Positions 61,218-64,000 of a DNA stretch of 64,000 nt are shown here, in pieces; within the stretch, counting starts at the first letter, position 1; each line of letters opens with the position of its first letter. The position numbers and the translations under genes were made by a program. Below the pieces are notes generated by a model that made no database searches, was not told the DNA's origin, and saw only the letters and a list, made by a program, of their open reading frames with translations. The stretch is from an uncultured Bacilli bacterium. GTDB taxonomy: Bacteria; Bacillota_I; Bacilli_A; RF39; UBA660. Location of the stretch: the NCBI GenBank assembly GCA_934148845.1, contig CAKPDH010000003.1:1-64000 (forward strand), written 5' to 3'.

Positions 61218-61568
61218 ATGAATATTAATTACACTAAGAGTGGTGATTATTTATTACCAGATTTAATACTAAAAGATAAAGAACAATTTAATATAGGAAA
61301 ATATGGATTATTAAGATTAAATTATATTAAGAAATATAAATTAGGATTATATTTTGATTTACTTACTAGTGATACATTAAATGAATATCTTCGTAATATT
61401 GATACTACTATTATGGAGAAGGTGCAGAAGTTAATTAAAGAACTCACTGAAAAAGAAAATATTACTGAAGAATTAAAAAGTAGTAATCAAATGCTATGGA
61501 TAGGTAAAATGAATAATATTAAAAATATAGCAGAAGAAATAATTTTAAAGGAGTATATCTATGTGTGA
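61218..61568 (+). CDS. TnpV-family transposon-encoded protein
   Basis: 116 residues. DYLLPDLILKDKEQFNIGKYGLLRLNYIKKYK, then LYFDLLTSDTLNEYLRNIDT and QMLWIGKMNNIKNIAEEIILKEYIY follow the TnpV pattern known from Tn4451-like elements and clostridial mobilisable transposons. Function unknown. No transposase, relaxase or recombinase gene stands beside it, so it is an orphan or a hint of an older element. Ribosome-binding site TGGAGA. Overlaps the next gene by 8 bp. Confidence 0.8.
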   Translation: MNINYTKSGDYLLPDLILKDKEQFNIGKYGLLRLNYIKKYKLGLYFDLLTSDTLNEYLRNIDTTIMEKVQKLIKELTEKENITEELKSSNQMLWIGKMNNIKNIAEEIILKEYIYV

Positions 61569-61860
61569 TATAACTGATAAAGAATTTGAAAAAATATATT
61601 TACCATTCTATAACAATGTTAATGATTATTTAAATAATTATGTTATTCCAGATCTAGTAGCATTTTATTTAGCAAATACATATAGTAGACATTGTTTATC
61701 AGAATGTAATTTAATAAATTATATTAACTCTGCCATAGATATATTTAATTGTAGATGTGATATTAGTAGGCTTATACCTAAGATAAAAGAAATGTTAAGA
61801 ATAAAATATAATTTAATAATAGTAAAAGATAATCCAATGATATTAAAGAAATATTATTGA
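61561..61860 (+). CDS. Small protein of unknown function next to TnpV
   Basis: 99 residues, ATG after AAAGGAG, overlapping the TnpV gene by 8 bp. Hydrophilic with mixed helices and four Cys (CDITDKEF, HCLSECNLINY, NCRCDISRLI). No membrane segment. I recognise no family; cargo or accessory gene of the same former element is the simplest reading. Confidence 0.65.
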   Translation: MCDITDKEFEKIYLPFYNNVNDYLNNYVIPDLVAFYLANTYSRHCLSECNLINYINSAIDIFNCRCDISRLIPKIKEMLRIKYNLIIVKDNPMILKKYY

Positions 61861-61865
61861 AAAAG

Positions 61866-61896
61866 AAAATGAAGTTATTTAATAGCTTCATTTTTT
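61866..61896 (+). terminator. Bidirectional terminator
   Basis: Stem AAAATGAAG/CTTCATTTT with a T tail on the plus strand and an A run on the other side, between the convergent small-protein gene and the minus-strand membrane-protein gene. Confidence 0.7.
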
Positions 61897-62531
61897 AGTA
61901 TATTAATAATTCTAATAGAATTATCTTCATAGTATTTCAAATATTTTTTACTTAATAATTTTTTTGCTACTTTATCTATTTCTGTAATTAAGTTATTATT
62001 AGCATTTTTTACAGATTTTAACTGATTGTAGACATCATTTATTGTATATTCTTTTAATTCTACTTTTATTCTAGAAATTTCAAGTAAAAGAGTTTCATTA
62101 TTAACAAAATTATATAGGTTATAGAAGTCTTTTTTACTTTTTAAAAAATCTTTTTTCTTAGAACCATATTCAATAAAAATTGTATTATCAGTTTGATTGT
62201 ATAAATTAATATAATTACTTATGCTATTTAAGTAATATGCTCCATAATTTACATATTTGAAATCTTTATCCTTTAATCTTTTATCAATATTATTATTATA
62301 TTGCAAAAGAAACATTTTTGAAGATAGTAGACCATCATAAATATTAGATTTAATGTTTGATTTATAATTTAATAAATTAGGTAGTTCAACAATAGCAGCA
62401 ACTAAACTACTGCATATTATACCTATCAAAATGTTTTTAATATCAACATTAAAGTTAATGCTGAATATTGTTGGGAAACCTATAACAAATAATAATAAAG
62501 TTGTCCAAAAAATAATTCTATGTGTTCTCAT
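61875..62531 (-). CDS. Two-helix membrane protein with cytoplasmic helical domain
   Basis: 218 residues from the ATG at 62531, preceded by GGTGAT on the minus strand. Two hydrophobic helices (about residues 5-22 and 30-50) and then a long Asn/Lys-rich helical region without known motifs (LKDKDFKYVNYGAYYL, KKDFLKSKKDFYNLYNF). The architecture resembles small membrane effectors of defence or stress loci, but no family is recognised. Convergent with the TnpV pair. Confidence 0.65.
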   Translation of the reverse strand: MRTHRIIFWTTLLLFVIGFPTIFSINFNVDIKNILIGIICSSLVAAIVELPNLLNYKSNIKSNIYDGLLSSKMFLLQYNNNIDKRLKDKDFKYVNYGAYYLNSISNYINLYNQTDNTIFIEYGSKKKDFLKSKKDFYNLYNFVNNETLLLEISRIKVELKEYTINDVYNQLKSVKNANNNLITEIDKVAKKLLSKKYLKYYEDNSIRIINILKNEAIK

Positions 62532-62762
62532 TTCTATCACCAAAATAATTATATATTATTTCTTAATTTTAGTCTATATCTTGATTTGTGAGTTATATTA
62601 TTGTCTAGCCAGCACTGAATTTGTACTCCCATACAAAATTCTTTTTTGGGATTACTCCCAAACCCTATTTTAAAATTTGTAGGTATTTCAATGTCAAAAT
62701 TAAAAAATTGTTGAATTATATGATATAATATTATTGAGTTGAAACTTTAGGAGTGAGAGTGT

Positions 62763-63419
62763 ATGAAAGAAAAATGTGGTGTAATTTATATATTAACTAA
62801 TCCATCATTTCCAGAATATATCAAAATTGGATATGCAGATGATGTTGAACTAAGAGTAAAACAGTTAAATAATTCTGAAGCGGTTCCTTTTTCTTTTCAT
62901 ATTTATGCAACTTTTGATGTAACTGAGAGATTAACTGATATAAAATTACACAAATTCATAGATACTATAAATCCAGAACTTAGAAGTAAAGAAAAAATAG
63001 GAGATAAAATTAGAGTAAGAGAATTCTACCATATGAGTCCAGAAGAAATGTATTCTGCATTTGAAAGTATGACTGAAATAAATGGAACAACTGATAGACT
63101 TCATCTATGGAAAGAAACAGCAAAGGAAATAGAAGATAAGAAAGATGCTTTAATGTTGTCAAAAAATAGACATCATTTTAAAAATATTAGTTTTCATTCA
63201 AGTTTAACTGGAAAAGATTATTATTCTAAAACAAATGAGGATGGAACTTTAGGTATATATGAGAAAAATACGGATATTGGGGTACCAAATAATTCAAATC
63301 CATCAAAACGTCAAATCTTATATTCAGCACTTGAAGATTTAGGTGGAGATGTATCTAGTGGAAATACTTTATATCAATTAGAGCATAAATTAGAAAAAAT
63401 TTTAGTTAGTAGGAAGTGA
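62763..63419 (+). CDS. GIY-YIG (T5orf172-type) nuclease-domain protein
   Basis: 218 residues. The N-terminal half has VIYILTNPSFPEYIKIGYA (GIY and YIG elements in their T5orf172 form), the conserved Arg in VELRVKQLNN and the Glu/His region HKFIDTINPELRSK. The C-terminal half (KNISFHSSLTGKDYYSKTNE, KRQILYSALEDLGGD) is of unknown fold. ATG after AGGAGTGAG, with TATAAT at 62724-62729 upstream. An EcoRI-type methylase gene starts 4 bp after the stop, so it may be the restriction partner. 62,544-62,762 shows only promoter-like sequence. Confidence 0.78.
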   Translation: MKEKCGVIYILTNPSFPEYIKIGYADDVELRVKQLNNSEAVPFSFHIYATFDVTERLTDIKLHKFIDTINPELRSKEKIGDKIRVREFYHMSPEEMYSAFESMTEINGTTDRLHLWKETAKEIEDKKDALMLSKNRHHFKNISFHSSLTGKDYYSKTNEDGTLGIYEKNTDIGVPNNSNPSKRQILYSALEDLGGDVSSGNTLYQLEHKLEKILVSRK

Positions 63420-63423
63420 TTAT

Positions 63424-64000
63424 ATGCCAAAAAGAGAAATGCTAAAGAAGGCAAAAGAATCAAAAAATGATGAGTTTTATACATTATATTCAGATATACA
63501 AAAGGAGGTTAATGCATATTTAGAATATAATCCTAATTTGTTTAGAGACAAAATAGTTTTACTTCCATGTGATGATCCGGAATGGAGCAATTTTACAAAA
63601 TTTTTTGCACAAAACTTTGAAAGGTTTGGATTAAAAAAACTTATAAGTACTAGTTATGCAAATGATAAAAAAGAACATGTAATGGTTCAGCTATCGCTTT
63701 TTGAAGAAAAATCTCCAAAATTTGATAAAAATAAAACTAAAACACATGGAAAGGTATTTATTTTAGATAGAGATGAAAATAATTCAGGAAGAATAGATAT
63801 TGAAGATTTAAAGTGGGATTATCTAGAAGGTGATGGTGATTTTAGATCTGAAGAAGTAAAAAAACTTCGCAATGAAGCTGATATAATAATCACTAATCCA
63901 CCATTTAGTTTATTTAGAGAATTTTTATCGTGGGTAGTAGAAGCAAACAAACAATTTTTATTAATTGGCAATATTAATTGCATATCATATAAAGAAGTAT
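63424..64000 (+). CDS. EcoRI-type adenine-specific DNA methyltransferase, 3' end outside window
   Basis: 192 residues present and open to the window end. The N-terminal LKKAKESKNDEFYTLYSDI, PCDDPEWSNFTKFFAQNF, GLKKLISTSYA, GDGDFRSEEV and the catalytic ITNPPFSLFREF agree closely with M.EcoRI and its family. Transfers methyl from SAM to the N6 of adenine in DNA. Located 4 bp after the GIY-YIG gene, as a candidate restriction-modification pair. The rest of the gene and anything after it are not visible. Confidence 0.92.
   Translation, partial: MPKREMLKKAKESKNDEFYTLYSDIQKEVNAYLEYNPNLFRDKIVLLPCDDPEWSNFTKFFAQNFERFGLKKLISTSYANDKKEHVMVQLSLFEEKSPKFDKNKTKTHGKVFILDRDENNSGRIDIEDLKWDYLEGDGDFRSEEVKKLRNEADIIITNPPFSLFREFLSWVVEANKQFLLIGNINCISYKEV

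Noticed and set aside
62620..62670. Palindrome TTTGGGA/TCCCAAA as a terminator
   Set aside because: No T run follows the stem on either strand; it may be a chance repeat or a minor operator, with no support.
1..64000. Mollicute genetic code (TGA read as Trp), suggested by the extreme AT content
   Set aside because: TGA ends several genes in proper context (for example 9668 and 52522), and Trp is coded by TGG. Sporulation genes also argue against it.
1..64000. CRISPR array or rRNA operon
   Set aside because: No regularly spaced short repeats with unique spacers and no rRNA-like stretches were seen.

Overview
The window is AT-rich chromosomal DNA of a low-GC, spore-forming member of the Bacillota. 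TGA works as a stop throughout (for example at the end of the M23 peptidase gene, inside an ATGA overlap), so this is not a code-4 mollicute. Sporulation genes are present: whiA, spoIID, a spoIIQ-like gene, spoIIID next to mbl, and cotJ. Gene orders match classical Firmicute neighbourhoods (tatD-3D protein-rsmA, rplI-dnaB, tilS-ftsH, spoIIID-mbl). An uncultured gut Bacilli or Clostridia lineage is likely, but this is inference.

Layout. 1-14,300 holds housekeeping genes: an edge-truncated repeat protein, tatD, a 3D-domain protein, rsmA, yvcK, whiA, a soluble GdpP-like DHH phosphoesterase, rplI, dnaB, an M23 peptidase, a WalJ-like hydrolase, rlmH, tilS and ftsH. 14,300-23,200 holds a coiled-coil protein of unknown function, a PLP enzyme overlapping an ATP-grasp ligase, a FemX-MurJ-FemX cell-wall block and rpiB. 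23,200-27,200 is the sporulation and cell-shape block, ending in divergent cotJC and a fused cotJA-cotJB. tRNA-His follows at 27,347. 27,600-46,200 holds a pair of ATPase-permease ABC proteins, two flavodoxin-fold proteins, thioredoxin and its reductase, phosphoketolase, an SDR/PLP-lyase/RluA operon, a sortase with its probable substrate, a small UvrD-like helicase, a cell-wall glucosaminidase-like protein and an LtaS-like sulfatase.

46,237-54,274 is the most striking region. A P-type Ca2+-ATPase gene is split exactly in the Glu codon of its PEGL motif by a compact element of about 5.4 kb. The element carries a promoter, a 35-residue Cys-rich precursor peptide, an attenuator, a radical SAM/SPASM-GNAT fusion, a TldD-like protease, two tiny ORFs and a large serine recombinase. 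Its ends are 24-bp imperfect inverted repeats arranged around a shared GA dinucleotide. Removing the element in silico restores an uninterrupted 866-residue ATPase frame. This looks like a self-mobile RiPP (ribosomally made, modified peptide) locus.

54,300-64,000 is accessory: an amphipathic repeat protein, a lipoprotein whose ribosome-binding site lies in a hairpin, an Abi_2/HEPN protein, an HtrA-like protease, a protein of eleven tandem Myb/SANT-like HTH repeats coupled to a sigma factor and bracketed by two copies of a broken amidase 5' end, an orphan TnpV, and a GIY-YIG protein followed by an EcoRI-type adenine methylase cut by the window end.
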